From Microcystis aeruginosa FD4 (GTDB taxonomy: Bacteria > Cyanobacteriota > Cyanobacteriia > Cyanobacteriales > Microcystaceae), in contig NZ_CP046973.1 of the NCBI RefSeq assembly GCF_009792235.1, positions 310,001 through 374,000 on the forward strand: 64,000 nucleotides of DNA, given 5' to 3'. Positions 26,869 through 36,382 of the stretch are shown here, piece by piece (the first letter of the stretch is position 1; every line of letters starts with the position of its first letter). The position numbers were made by a program, and so were the translations under genes. The notes beneath the pieces are model-generated. The model was not told the DNA's origin and searched no databases. It saw only the letters and a program-made list of their open reading frames with translations.

Positions 26869-27016
26869 GGGAAGTGGGGTGTGGGGTGTGGGGAGAACAA
26901 AGATGCCTTTTGTCTTTTGTCTTTTGACTCCTGAAATATAAAGTCTCGGTTACAAAACTCACTTGGGAGCAATTCTCACCCCACCATAGAAACAGAAGCC
27001 CGTAGGAAAATCAGCC

Positions 27017-28744
27017 ATGAAAGAACACGATGTCGTTATAGTGGGCGGTGGGTTAGCAGGATGCCGCGCCGCCTTAGAAATCAAACGCCTCAACCCGACT
27101 ATCGATGTTGCTGTCGTTGCCAAAACCCACCCAATTCGTTCCCACTCCGTCGCTGCCCAGGGAGGTATCGCCGCCGCCCTGCAAAACGTTGACCCCAAAG
27201 ATAATCCCAAGGCCCACGCCTACGATACTGTCAAAGGTTCCGATTTTCTGGCTGACCAGGATGCGGTGGATATCCTCACCCGAGAAGCCCCCGAAGTTAT
27301 CATCGAATTGGAACATCTAGGCGTGTTATTCTCCCGTCTCGAAGATGGACGCATTGCCCAAAGAGCCTTTGGCGGTCACAGCCATAACCGGGCCTGTTAC
27401 GCCGCCGATAAAACCGGTCACGCCATGCTGCACGAATTAGTCAGCAATTTAGGCCGTAATCAGGTAAAAATCTACGATGAATGGTACGTTTTGCGTCTTA
27501 TCCTCGAAGAAGGTACAGCTAAAGGAGTAGTTATGTACCAAATCGCCACCGGACAGATAGAAATCCTCCGGGCAAAAGCAATTATGTTCGGGACGGGGGG
27601 CTATGGTCGCGTTTATAACACCACCTCCAACGATTTCGCCTGTACGGGAGACGGTTTAGCTTTATCGGCAAAAGCGGGTATTCCCCTAGAAGACATGGAA
27701 TTTGTCCAATTTCACCCCACTGGACTCTATCCCGTCGGTGTTTTAATCTCGGAAGCAGTCCGGGGTGAAGGAGCTTATTTAATCAATAGCGCAGGTCGTC
27801 GTTTTATGGAAGACTATGCCCCCTCGCGCATGGAATTGGCCCCCCGGGACATCACTTCCCGGGCCATTACCCTAGAAATTCGCGCCGGCCGGGGGGTAAA
27901 TCTGGACGGTAGCGCCGGAGGCCCCTTTGTCTATCTGGATTTACGCCATTTAGGCCGGGAAAAAATTATGAGTCGGATTCCTTTCTGTTGGGAGGAGGCC
28001 CACCGTCTCGTCGGTGTCGATGCGGTAGAGGAACCGATGCCTGTACGTCCTACAGTTCACTATTGTATGGGAGGCATTCCCGTTAATACCGATGGTCGCG
28101 TTCGCTTAAGTGCCGATACCCTCACCGAAGGCTTTTTCTCCGCTGGGGAATGTTCCTGTGTCTCCGTTCACGGGGCCAATCGTTTGGGCAGTAATTCCCT
28201 GTTAGAATGTGTGGTCTATGGGAGAAGAACCGGCAAATCGATCGCTAAATACGTCGAAAAACGCGCTTTTCCCGTCTTTAATCCCGATATTTACCTTCAG
28301 GAGGCTAAAGAGCAAATCACCGCTCTATTGACCAAAAAAGGCACGATTCGCATCGGTCAACTACGTCAGCAATTCCAAGACTGTATGACCCAACATTGCG
28401 GCGTTTTTCGCACCGAAGCGACCATGCGCGAGGGAATTAAACAAATCGGCGAATTAAAGCGCCAATACGAGCAGATTTACCTCGATGATACGGGGGATTG
28501 CTGGAATACGGAACTAATCGAGGCCTGGGAATTACAAAGTCTCATGGTAGTGGGGGAAATTATCCTCACCTCTGCCCTCAATCGTCAAGAAAGCCGAGGG
28601 GCCCATTCCCGCGAGGATTTTCCCCAACGGGATGACCAAAATTTTCTTCAGCATACCCTCGCCTATTATTCCCCCGACCGCATCGATATCAACTATATGC
28701 CCGTGGTGATTCAGGATTTCACCCCCGTGGAACGTAAGTATTAA
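27017..28744 (+). CDS. sdhA: Succinate dehydrogenase/fumarate reductase flavoprotein subunit
   Basis: This 575-aa FAD subunit oxidises succinate and feeds electrons to the thylakoid quinone pool. The nucleotide-binding motif VVIVGGGLAGCRAA starts at residue 6, and RSHSVAAQGGIAA contains the His that normally carries covalent FAD. FHPTGLYPVG, RGEGAYLIN and the active-site HYCMGGIPVN follow, with ANRLGSNSLLE for FAD binding near residue 395. The C-terminal helical domain is present. The iron-sulphur subunit gene is not adjacent, as is usual in cyanobacteria. Intact. Confidence 0.93.
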   Translation: MKEHDVVIVGGGLAGCRAALEIKRLNPTIDVAVVAKTHPIRSHSVAAQGGIAAALQNVDPKDNPKAHAYDTVKGSDFLADQDAVDILTREAPEVIIELEHLGVLFSRLEDGRIAQRAFGGHSHNRACYAADKTGHAMLHELVSNLGRNQVKIYDEWYVLRLILEEGTAKGVVMYQIATGQIEILRAKAIMFGTGGYGRVYNTTSNDFACTGDGLALSAKAGIPLEDMEFVQFHPTGLYPVGVLISEAVRGEGAYLINSAGRRFMEDYAPSRMELAPRDITSRAITLEIRAGRGVNLDGSAGGPFVYLDLRHLGREKIMSRIPFCWEEAHRLVGVDAVEEPMPVRPTVHYCMGGIPVNTDGRVRLSADTLTEGFFSAGECSCVSVHGANRLGSNSLLECVVYGRRTGKSIAKYVEKRAFPVFNPDIYLQEAKEQITALLTKKGTIRIGQLRQQFQDCMTQHCGVFRTEATMREGIKQIGELKRQYEQIYLDDTGDCWNTELIEAWELQSLMVVGEIILTSALNRQESRGAHSREDFPQRDDQNFLQHTLAYYSPDRIDINYMPVVIQDFTPVERKY

Positions 28745-28827
28745 CCTCTGGTCGGACGGTAAATGTAAAGTAATTTTACAAACTCCTTGGCATTTACCGA
28801 GATTTAGTTCTATACTAAATAAAGCAA

Positions 28828-28901
<74 letters not shown>

Positions 28902-28977
28902 TTAATTCGAGTTGGTTCTGATTGACAGGTTTTGAATTTCTAGGAAATTTGGATGTACGAGAGTTGAAAAATGAGTA

Positions 28978-29254
28978 ATGCAAAACCAAAATCCCGATTC
29001 TGAACAAAAATCGCCGCCGTCGGTTTCCGCATCTCCATTAGAACCGGCAGGTCCTAATTTTTTTGATAAATTTTTCATTGTAGTTACGGCTTTTGGTTTT
29101 GGACTGGGTACGGCTATAGCTTTGTTGCCCAATGTCATACCTTTGCCAATCATACCATCTATTTTTTTTGGCACTGGAATAGGTGCATTGGTTTACCGAT
29201 TTATGGGAGGGTTTAAAGATGATGATTCCTTACAAACCCAGGCAATAAAAATTT
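28978..29254 (+). pseudogene. Small membrane protein, C-terminus cut by ISL3 no. 4
   Basis: A 92-codon frame starts MQNQNPDSEQKSPPSVSASP, with a proline/serine-rich cytosolic tail. Two membrane segments follow (FFIVVTAFGFGLGTAIALLP and IIPSIFFGTGIGALVYRFM) and then an acidic stretch, GFKDDDSLQTQ. The ISL3 element begins at 29255, so the native end is missing; no continuation was found after 30677. The family is not recognised. Confidence 0.6.
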
Positions 29255-30677
29255 GGCTCTTCGTTACTCTTTATGCTAAATCAACATACAAGATGCCAAG
29301 ATAACATACTTCTAACCCAAAAATTCCGAAAGTTTCTAAAGCCATAGCCTCTCCGTTTTATTAGTTTAAGTTTATTGTTGATTCCCTCGACCACCCCATT
29401 CGTTGTCCTTTGCTCGAAATAACTAATAATTTCTCCAAACCAGTTTCGGATTGTTTGACAACTCTTGGTAAAAACACTGGAGGATTTTGCCAACCATTCT
29501 GAGATAGATAGCATTCCCTCTGTCGGATTCTCTGAGGTTTCATAAATCTTTCTAAATTCTTCCTTTAATTCCTGCATCTTTTTCAAACTTGGTCAATTTT
29601 CTTTGATAGCTTCTAGTTTGAGTTTTTGGGGTTCCGTTAAATTTTCTTCATTTTTTAACAGACTATATTTACTTCGCTTTAAAACTTCTAGTTTTGCTTC
29701 TTTTTCCGCTTTTTGTTTTTTATTTTTCTGCGCTTCTACGGCTCTTTTTTCTGCTCTTCTCTGTTCATATAACTCTTGATTAATTTGTTTCATGACATGG
29801 AATCTATCGGCGACTACCTCGGCCGATGGCATCAATTCTTTCACCAAATTTTTATAGGACAACCAAAGATATATACTGACTTCTTCAATTTGCTCTAACA
29901 CCTCTTTTCCCCAGCCTGTAAGGGTTTTCCTTAATTCAAGAGTGTGTTCGCTTCTCTAGAATAGCTATTAGTTTTCCCGTATCTAAATTTACTAAAACTG
30001 CACAGTAATTTTTTTGTCCTTTGACTAGAGCGATTTCATCAATTCCTAGTCTTTTTAATTCCGATAAGTCTGGCTCTGTAATTTCTTCGGCTATGTCCTC
30101 TAACATTCTTTGAATCTCTTCTTCCGTTACGTCATTGATTCGGCTAACATTTAAAATATCTCCTTCTTTTAATTGTTCGAGTATATTTTCGGCTAGTCTT
30201 TTCGTATAGGTTCGTTTACTGGCGACAAAATCTAACTCTTCACTAAAGGGTTTTCGACAATTATCGCACTTAAATTGACGACGATTAACTTGTAGGTACA
30301 CTGGTTGTCCTGAGATTGGTAAATCTTTGACTAAATGTCGATGATTTTGGTGTAGTTTATCGCTCTCTAACCCACAATGAGGACAGGTTGCTTTTTGATT
30401 TTTCGATTCGATTCGGCAAACTATACCGATATTTTCTAGGTGTAGATAGCCTTGAATAGACGTTCCTTTTAGGTTCAAAAATTTGTCAAGCATCATGAGT
30501 AAAATACTCGGGTTTTTGGCTATTATATCAAATCTTAACTCAATTGTCTATCTTTTGGCATTAACCTATTTGTGCCGTAAGTGTCTCCCTGTATAGATTT
30601 CAGCTACTTTTAGGCGTAGGCACTCTCATCGAATTTTATTTTAAGTTAATTATTTGCATAACAATTACCGAAGAGCC
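29255..30677 (-). mobile_element. ISL3-family element no. 4 (1423 bp)
   Basis: Complete copy with ends GGCTCTTCGTTACTC (29255) and CAATTACCGAAGAGCC (ending 30677). The neighbouring eight bases are AAAAATTT on the left and AAGATTAG on the right, so no target duplication is present. A rearrangement through this copy is likely. Confidence 0.92.
29281..30496 (-). pseudogene. ISL3 transposase with shared frameshift and stop (element 4)
   Basis: Three frames in order: 30496-29936 (zinc ribbon and first Asp), 29901-29593 and 29586-29281 (VVEGINNKLKLIKRRGYGF). The first break (TGA after EKRTHS) and the second (TGA after KEN) are the same as in element 3. Several substitutions (for example IYLWLSYKN for IALWLSYKN) distinguish this copy. 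Confidence 0.85.
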
Positions 30678-30710
30678 AAGATTAGAAACCCTTGCCCACC
30701 TATAACAACA

Positions 30711-31157
30711 ATGAAAACTAAAGCGATTATTCACAGCGATCCTGATATTCTAGGAGGAACTCCCGTCTTTAAAGGGACTCGTGTACCTATTAAAACCTTA
30801 CTCGATTATCTAGAAGCAGGTGACTCATTAGACGTATTTTTGGATCATTTTCCCAGTGTCAGCAAAGAGCAAGCGATCGCCTCTCTTGAATTAGCCGTCA
30901 AGATAGGATGGTCAGGAAAAAAGAACGGTGAATTGCTAAAATTGATCAGTCAGAATGGATTTACAATCCTACTCACGACTGATCAAAATTTGCGTTATGA
31001 ACAAAATTTACAACAAGCTGGAATAGCAGTTATTGTTCTCGTTGCACCCACTAATAAGATATCTGATTTATTGCCACTAATGCCTGATGTTCGTAATGTA
31101 TTGAATACTATTGCTACAGGAGAATTCATTGAAATTATATCAACAAAAAGCCCTTGA
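30711..31157 (+). CDS. DUF433 antitoxin domain fused to truncated DUF5615/PIN-like toxin domain
   Basis: The 148-aa frame starts at ATG 30711. The first 60 residues (IIHSDPDILGGTPVFKGTRVPIKTLLDYLEAG, then SVSKEQAIASLEL) are a complete DUF433 antitoxin domain. From about residue 65 the protein reads VKIGWSGKKNGELLKLI, ILLTTDQNLRYEQNL and IVLVAPTNKI, the middle and end of a DUF5615 PIN-like toxin. Normally these are two adjacent genes. The toxin N-terminus with its first acidic residues is absent, so an in-frame deletion seems to have joined them. Probably no active toxin remains. Confidence 0.75.
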   Translation: MKTKAIIHSDPDILGGTPVFKGTRVPIKTLLDYLEAGDSLDVFLDHFPSVSKEQAIASLELAVKIGWSGKKNGELLKLISQNGFTILLTTDQNLRYEQNLQQAGIAVIVLVAPTNKISDLLPLMPDVRNVLNTIATGEFIEIISTKSP

Positions 31158-31431
31158 ATTAAACCAAAAACCCGGTGTTATCCTTTTTAAAGACTATGAG
31201 GAACTTTTAGCACAGATTGGCTCTCTTGGGGTTATGGTGATAAGCTTATCTGATCGAAGAAAGGGCGTACACTATACGCCCCTACCAATCACACCACGTG
31301 CGGCGGTAGGGGCGCAACGTGGTCAGTGAGTTGAGCGAACTGCTTGCGCCCATAATGTAACATTGTGAACATTTTTCACCTTGAGAAGATTTGTCATAAC
31401 AAAATTATTCTATAAACCCTATTGATTCCCC

Positions 31432-31613
31432 ATGAAAAACTAAATTAATCTCACCATTGAACGATTTAATGAAAACGGACAAGATTACTATGTCGCCACC
31501 AGTCCCGACATACAAGGACTTGTCGCTGAAGCTAAGACAATAGATGCCGTCATTGATATTGCCAAAGACTTAATTCCCATCTTATTAGAATTGCCAACAA
31601 AAGATCGGCCATC
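31432..31613 (+). pseudogene. DUF1902/HicB-like antitoxin remnant
   Basis: ATG at 31432 is followed by TAA at the fourth codon. The frame then reads INLTIERFNENGQDYYVATS and PDIQGLVAEAKTIDAVIDIA up to LLELPTKDRP. This is the beta-rich DUF1902/HicB-like fold without a C-terminal DNA-binding part. No partner toxin is adjacent. The region 31158-31431 holds only a short GTAGGGGCG palindrome. Confidence 0.6.
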
Positions 31614-31826
31614 GGCTGCATCTCACATTTGCAGAAATACCGACAAACTATTACTTATCAGTCGTCAGCGGTCAGCTTTTTTCTCCCCACTTCCCATTTC
31701 CCACTTCCCACTTCCCATCTCCCTGCATTTCCACACAGAGTAGTAATCTTCTGGTTGCCTTTTAGCCAAGCTCAGAACTAGGATAGGAGAGAAAGAGGTA
31801 TTAATGCAGCAAGAGAGGCTTATACT

Positions 31827-32621
31827 GTGACCAATGTAGCGATCGATGTCCGATTAACTAGGACTTCTCTGTGGCAATGGCAAACATGGCAAGGATTGCC
31901 CTATCTTACCTGTAATCTTTTAGAGGACTGGTCTCACGGCTTTTTTACCCGTCATTATTACCCCCAAACCCCGGAAGCTTTTACAGCTGCTCTAGGCGCA
32001 AATGTACCGGTTTATCGGGTCAAACAGGTACATGGCGATCGCCTATTAAATCCCCAAGCGATTACTAACCCGGAAATTGTCGAAGCGGATGGGATTATCA
32101 CCGATGCTTCTGGTCAAGGGATTTGGGTGGCCAGTGCTGACTGTACGCCTGTACTAATAGGTGAGCGCTCTACCGGTGTTGGGGTGGCGATTCATTCTGG
32201 ATGGAGAGGGACAGCCAAGGGGATAGTTCCCAAAGCAGTTAAGCAGTTATTAAACTCCAGCAGTTGTTTAGATAACTTAGTGCTGGCCCTGGGGCCGGCA
32301 ATTGCCGGGGAAGTGTATCAAGTAGAGACAGAAGTTGCGGCGGAAGTGGGTTTAAGTTTATTTCCCCAAGAAACTAATCCCGACCAAATTCTGGCGAATT
32401 TATTTACCCTGTCCCCCTCCCCCTTATTTGCTGACGAGGAAAAAGGAAAAGTGCGCTTAGACGTACGACGGGTGATTTATCATCAACTACAACAGTTAGG
32501 AATTAGGGATGAACAAATTGCGATCGCTCCTTTTTGCACCTATCAACAAGAGGATCATTTTTTCTCCTATCGTCGGGAAAAAGCCAAAAAAATTCAATGG
32601 TCTGGCATAGTTAGTCGTTAA
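31827..32621 (+). CDS. pgeF: PgeF/YfiH-family peptidoglycan-editing or purine nucleoside phosphorylase enzyme
   Basis: A 264-aa multicopper-oxidase-like (DUF152) protein with a GTG start at 31827. The zinc and active-site motifs are VKQVHGDRL, ASADCTPVLIG and IHSGWRGTAKG, followed by ALGPAIAGEVYQV. Members act on nucleosides, and in E. coli remove wrongly incorporated amino acids from cell-wall precursors. It ends 116 bases before fmt, a gap filled by TGATTACTGA repeats. Intact. Confidence 0.85.
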   Translation: MTNVAIDVRLTRTSLWQWQTWQGLPYLTCNLLEDWSHGFFTRHYYPQTPEAFTAALGANVPVYRVKQVHGDRLLNPQAITNPEIVEADGIITDASGQGIWVASADCTPVLIGERSTGVGVAIHSGWRGTAKGIVPKAVKQLLNSSSCLDNLVLALGPAIAGEVYQVETEVAAEVGLSLFPQETNPDQILANLFTLSPSPLFADEEKGKVRLDVRRVIYHQLQQLGIRDEQIAIAPFCTYQQEDHFFSYRREKAKKIQWSGIVSR

Positions 32622-32737
32622 TAACTGGTTGGACATTTTCACTCAAGAATTCGCCCTTTCTTTTCACTGATTACTGATTACTGATTACTGATAACTGATT
32701 ACTGCACACTGATAACTGAAAAATCCCCCCCTCTCCC

Positions 32738-33715
32738 ATGCGTATTGTTTTTTTCGGAACCCCGACTTTTGCCGTTCCCACCCTGAAAAAATTATTAGCC
32801 AATCCCGATATAGAAGTGATTGCCGTCGTTACCCAACCGGACAAGCGCCGGGGAAGGGGCAATCAATTAATCCCCTCACCAGTGAAACAAATAGCCATAG
32901 AACAGCAAATACTGGTTTGGCAGCCCAAAAGTGTGAAAAAAAACGCTAAAACCTTAGATTTTCTCAGACAATCGCGGGCGGATGCCTTTGTGGTGCTGGC
33001 CTACGGACAAATTCTCTCCCCAGAAATTCTAGAGATGCCAAGATTAGGCTGTATTAACGTTCATGGCTCAATTTTGCCCAAATATCGGGGAGCAGCCCCC
33101 GTGCAGTGGTGCATCGCTAGGGGAGAAAAAGAAACCGGCATTACCACCATGTTAATGGATGCGGGCATGGATACCGGACCGATGTTACTGAAAGCCTACA
33201 GCCCGATCGCTCTTTTTGACAATGCCGAACAGGTGGGAGCAACCCTAGGACAAATGGGGGCGGATTTGCTCCTAGAAACCCTCTCTAAGCTCGATCGAGC
33301 AGAAATTACCCCAATTCCTCAAAATAATGACGATGCCACCTATGCCCCTTTAATTCAAAAATCCGACTACCTAATCAACTGGCAAGATTCGGGCCGGACA
33401 ATTCACGATCGAGTCCGGGGTTTTTATCCTCATGGGCTAACCACTTTCCGGGGACAACCCCTAAAAGTGATGGCGACTATTCCCCTAGACGATCCTAGTC
33501 AACTACCTCGAGAATTACAGACAAAAGACCTTTCTCATCTAAACGGAGAAGTGGGATCGATAGTAGCTCTCTGGAAAAATTTCGGGCCAGTCATACAAAC
33601 GGGAGAGGGTTTTTTATTATTAAAAGAAGTGCAATTATCGGGAAAACCACCGCGTTTTGGTGGGGATTTGGTTAATGGTTCCCGTTTAACTATCGGTGAG
33701 ATTTTCGGTCAATAG
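32738..33715 (+). CDS. fmt: Methionyl-tRNA formyltransferase
   Basis: This 325-aa protein transfers a formyl group from 10-formyl-tetrahydrofolate to initiator Met-tRNA. The N-terminal catalytic domain has VFFGTPTFAVPTL at the start, then VLAYGQILSPEILE, and the catalytic Asn-His block CINVHGSILPKYRGAAPVQW with the Asp in GMDTGPML. The C-terminal OB-fold domain begins near residue 205 and ends with FGGDLVNGSRLTIGE. The initiator tRNA itself is 4 kb upstream. Intact. Confidence 0.95.
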   Translation: MRIVFFGTPTFAVPTLKKLLANPDIEVIAVVTQPDKRRGRGNQLIPSPVKQIAIEQQILVWQPKSVKKNAKTLDFLRQSRADAFVVLAYGQILSPEILEMPRLGCINVHGSILPKYRGAAPVQWCIARGEKETGITTMLMDAGMDTGPMLLKAYSPIALFDNAEQVGATLGQMGADLLLETLSKLDRAEITPIPQNNDDATYAPLIQKSDYLINWQDSGRTIHDRVRGFYPHGLTTFRGQPLKVMATIPLDDPSQLPRELQTKDLSHLNGEVGSIVALWKNFGPVIQTGEGFLLLKEVQLSGKPPRFGGDLVNGSRLTIGEIFGQ

Positions 33716-33745
33716 TTTTGGTGGGGATGGCTTTCCTTTCCTCCT

Positions 33746-34126
33746 CTATGCTTCACTGGTGAAGATTTTTTTCAACTGGCGAAAGCGATCGGAATAACTT
33801 CTTAACACTTCGATCGCAAACATGGGGGTTTCCTGCACGGCAAATAAAAACTGCGGTTGATTGAGATAGGCTAATTTACAATCAGTTTTGGCGATAGCTG
33901 TGGATTCTCGCAGTTTATCCTCATGCAGGAGTGCTCCTGCTCCGAATACATCCCCTTTTTCTAGAGTTTCTATCAAGTGGCCTCTGATATACATCTCCAC
34001 TTCTCCGCTAAGAATACCGTACATTAACTCGCCCTCCGTGCCATCGGCAAAAATAACTTCACCAGCTGGAAAAGTGCGATCGGGATGATTTTCGAGAATT
34101 TTAATCGTGTCTACCGGACTTAACAT
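33746..34126 (-). CDS. Cyclic-nucleotide-binding domain protein, no output domain
   Basis: A 126-aa protein consisting of one cNMP-binding fold: FPAGEVIFADGTEGELMYGILSGEVEMYI, then LEKGDVFGAGALLHEDKLRESTAIAKTDCKL and a C-helix. The phosphate-binding cassette (FGAGALL...RESTA) is only partly canonical, so true nucleotide binding is uncertain. No helix-turn-helix follows. Such stand-alone domains occur in cyanobacteria with unknown targets. It is convergent with fmt. Confidence 0.8.
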   Translation of the reverse strand: MLSPVDTIKILENHPDRTFPAGEVIFADGTEGELMYGILSGEVEMYIRGHLIETLEKGDVFGAGALLHEDKLRESTAIAKTDCKLAYLNQPQFLFAVQETPMFAIEVLRSYSDRFRQLKKIFTSEA

Positions 34127-34189
34127 GATTTAACAAGAATTTTTCGGGTTATCTCTCCCATTTTCCGATATATTGAACTCCTCGATCAT

Positions 34190-34300
34190 CGTTTTTGTAT
34201 GTAAGAATACTTGAAACTTCTCTACCTGACAAAGATTCGGTTTGACTCTCAGAAATGCTTTGTTTAATGCTTGTCGGGGAGAGAATATTTCCGTCTTCAT
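34190..34300 (-). pseudogene. Type IIG restriction enzyme, N-terminal remnant
   Basis: MKTEIFSPRQALNKAFLRVKP begins at 34300 and resembles the conserved start of Eco57I-type single-chain restriction-methylation proteins in cyanobacteria. After about 30 residues the similarity ends and the frame runs into unrelated sequence. The identification rests on this short N-terminus. Confidence 0.35.
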
Positions 34301-34489
34301 ACCTTTATCCTTATTCCTACTCAACCCGATTTTTGAGTCTATTTTTTTTTCTGTTATCTTCCCTCAAAAACCCTATATATATGGGCGCACGGATCCCGAT
34401 CATATAATAATTTTAAACAAGTCTCGCCATTTGTCAAGGGTTTTCCGAAAATCTCCCCCTCTCCCCACTTCCTTGAGAAAACACTGGGG

Positions 34490-35296
34490 TTAAAACTGTT
34501 TGATCGCTGCTTGAGTGATTTCTGCGATCGCGGCTAAACTGGGACTAACTTGGCCGGTATCGGTGGACAACCAGAGAAGATACTCGACGTTACCCGCAGG
34601 TCCGGTAATGGGAGACCAAGTTAAACCCCGATAGAACCATCCTAAAACTTCGGCGGCCTGTAAAACCTGAAAAATTGCCCCCGCTTGGTCTTGATGGTTG
34701 CGAACTACCCCTTTTTTACCGACTTTTTCCCGTCCCACCTCGAATTGGGGTTTGACCAATAAAATCGCTTCTCGCGGTGGATTTAACAGCGTCCACAGGG
34801 TCGGTAAAACTTTAGTCAGAGAAATAAAAGACAGATCCATAACTGCTAAATCGGCGTGTTTTTCCTGTCCGTATAACTTTTCTGGGGTTAAATAGCGAAA
34901 ATTAGTTCTTTCTAGTAAAATAACTCGTTCATGCTGCCGTAAACTCCACGCCACTTGTCCATAACCCACATCAACCCCATAAACCCGTTTTGCTCCTTTT
35001 TGCAAGAGACAATCGGTAAATCCCCCCGTAGAAATGCCCCCATCTAAACAAATGCGATCGCCGACATCGATGGCAAACAATTCTAAGGCCTTGGCTAATT
35101 TTTCGCCACCCCTTGACAAATAGGGCAGTTTCTGCTTAACCTCGATCGCCGCTTCCTGGTCGATTTCTGTGGCTGGTTTATCGATAATTTGGTGATTGAC
35201 TTTCACCTCTCCAGCGCAAATTAATCGCTGTGCCTGTTGACGGGAATCACAGAGATTTTTGGCTACTAATAATAAATCTAATCTTTGTTTCGGCAA
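34490..35296 (-). CDS. tlyA: TlyA-family rRNA 2'-O-methyltransferase
   Basis: An S4 RNA-binding domain (QRLDLLLVAKNLCDSRQQAQ, then GEVKVNHQIIDKPATEI) is followed by a FtsJ-like methyltransferase domain. Its motifs are CLDGGISTGGFTDCLLQ, VYGVDVGYGQVAW, DLAVMDLSFISL and LVKPQFEVGREKVGKKGVV. Homologues methylate ribosomal RNA. I prefer the TTG start at 35296 (Leu in SLPKQRLDLL). The frame is open to 35395, but those codons fall in a low-complexity GGGGAG tract. Length is about 268 aa, normal for the family. Confidence 0.85.
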   Translation of the reverse strand: MPKQRLDLLLVAKNLCDSRQQAQRLICAGEVKVNHQIIDKPATEIDQEAAIEVKQKLPYLSRGGEKLAKALELFAIDVGDRICLDGGISTGGFTDCLLQKGAKRVYGVDVGYGQVAWSLRQHERVILLERTNFRYLTPEKLYGQEKHADLAVMDLSFISLTKVLPTLWTLLNPPREAILLVKPQFEVGREKVGKKGVVRNHQDQAGAIFQVLQAAEVLGWFYRGLTWSPITGPAGNVEYLLWLSTDTGQVSPSLAAIAEITQAAIKQF

Positions 35297-35543
35297 GGAA
35301 GGCCCCCTTAGTAAGTGGTCGTGCAAAATTAATTTCTTAGTTGAAACAGGAGACTCCGAGACAGGAGTAGGGAGATGGGGGAGTAGGGAGACCACTTCGT
35401 GCGCGTTGCGGGGGGAAGTGGGGAGAGGCTGACAGGTGTAGGTATTTTACAACTAAGAGGAAGGGGAGTAGTAAAAAGCATCAACTGGGGTGGGAGGGGG
35501 GGAAAAAGAAGGAAGAAGGTGAATCGACAAACCCTTCAGTAAA

Positions 35544-35864
35544 TCAGCAACGCCGGGTCAGAGAACCCAAAAGAAAACAAGAAATCTGACGAAAGGGGTT
35601 GAGCTTGAGAGTTTGGCTAAAGACAGTATGTTGGGGGGAAGTTACTCGAAATTGGGCAAGGGAAGATTGATTTTCCGCTTCTCCACTGGGTATAACCATC
35701 CAGAGAGTGGCTACAGCCATAGCTAACCAAAGACGTTCGGCACGCTGTGGGTCAAGCAGACGAGTGTTTTGCCACTGCCAACCGTCAGACTTGAGGTCGC
35801 AGTAAACACACTCGCTAGAAGGACGTAACCCATACCAGAGAGCATCAGCTTGCTGGGGTTTCAA
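35544..35864 (-). pseudogene. Transposase C-terminal fragment
   Basis: The frame contains ECVYCDLKSDGWQWQNTRLL and DPQRAERLWLAMAVATLW, the end of a DDE transposase of the IS4/IS701 type common in these genomes (the Glu-containing helix and the DxxRAERLWL block). It has no N-terminal domain. It lies next to a second, different IS remnant. Confidence 0.65.
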
Positions 35865-35888
35865 GTCAGTAGCTCTTCTGCAAAAGTC

Positions 35889-36060
35889 TTATTCAGCTAC
35901 TTGATGATAGCCTAAAGCAAGTTCATAATTGTAAATGCCAGCAATTAGATTAAATCTTAGACCAAAACGCCGTCTCCGGAAAATATCATCAGTTAACTGA
36001 GATTTAAGGGAATTACTTTCAGTCTGACTCGAAGAAATCAAAAGCCAAACTGACCAACAA
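35889..36060 (-). pseudogene. IS5-type transposase, C-terminal remnant
   Basis: Read on the minus strand: SQLTDDIFRRRRFGLRFNL, then IAGIYNYELALGYHQVAE and stop at 35889. RRRFGLRFNLIAxIYN is the characteristic end of IS5-group transposases. No start or catalytic residues remain. Between 36060 and 36153 there is only unassigned sequence with a GGGTTGAG palindrome piece. Confidence 0.5.
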
Positions 36061-36152
36061 TTCTCCCTCTAAATTCTACCGAATTCAAGCCGGATTAGAG
36101 TTGGCCCTTCGGCTACGCTCAGGCTTCGGCCGTGATCTCAGTTGGGTTGAGT

Positions 36153-36367
36153 CCGTAGCGACTGTTTACCCCACGGGAGAAACAAGCACTTTACCCCCCC
36201 ATTTAAAATTAACTATTCTTACCGAAACTGGAGAGGTTTTTCGAGAAGTAATTGCCACAGGTAACGATGAATTTATTCGTTATTGATTTGATGCTGAATT
36301 GGGGGATAAATTCTTCATTGAAGTGGCTTTAAAATCGGCAAAAGTAACGGAATATTTACAAGTCTAA
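36153..36367 (+). pseudogene. DUF1822 protein, C-terminal remnant (copy 2)
   Basis: From about 36156 the sequence matches the end of the DUF1822 gene at 1052-2179: ATVYPTGETSTLPPHLKLTI, then VFREVIATGNDEFIRY, a TGA at 36284-36286, and FDAELGDKFFIEVALKS up to TAA 36365-36367. Copy 1 has an Arg-type codon at that TGA position. Everything upstream is replaced by IS remnants. The spacing to the CHAT-CHASE2 start is 15 bases. Confidence 0.85.
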
Positions 36368-36382
36368 GCGAGGAAAAACTTA

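Noticed and set aside
26805..27320. Short ORFs in both directions over sdhA
   Set aside because: They lie entirely within or against the well-supported sdhA frame.
31111..31329. 72-aa ORF overlapping the DUF433-PIN fusion end
   Set aside because: It starts inside the preceding gene and ends in a GTAGGGGCG palindrome; it may contain a few codons of another lost gene but gives no family match.
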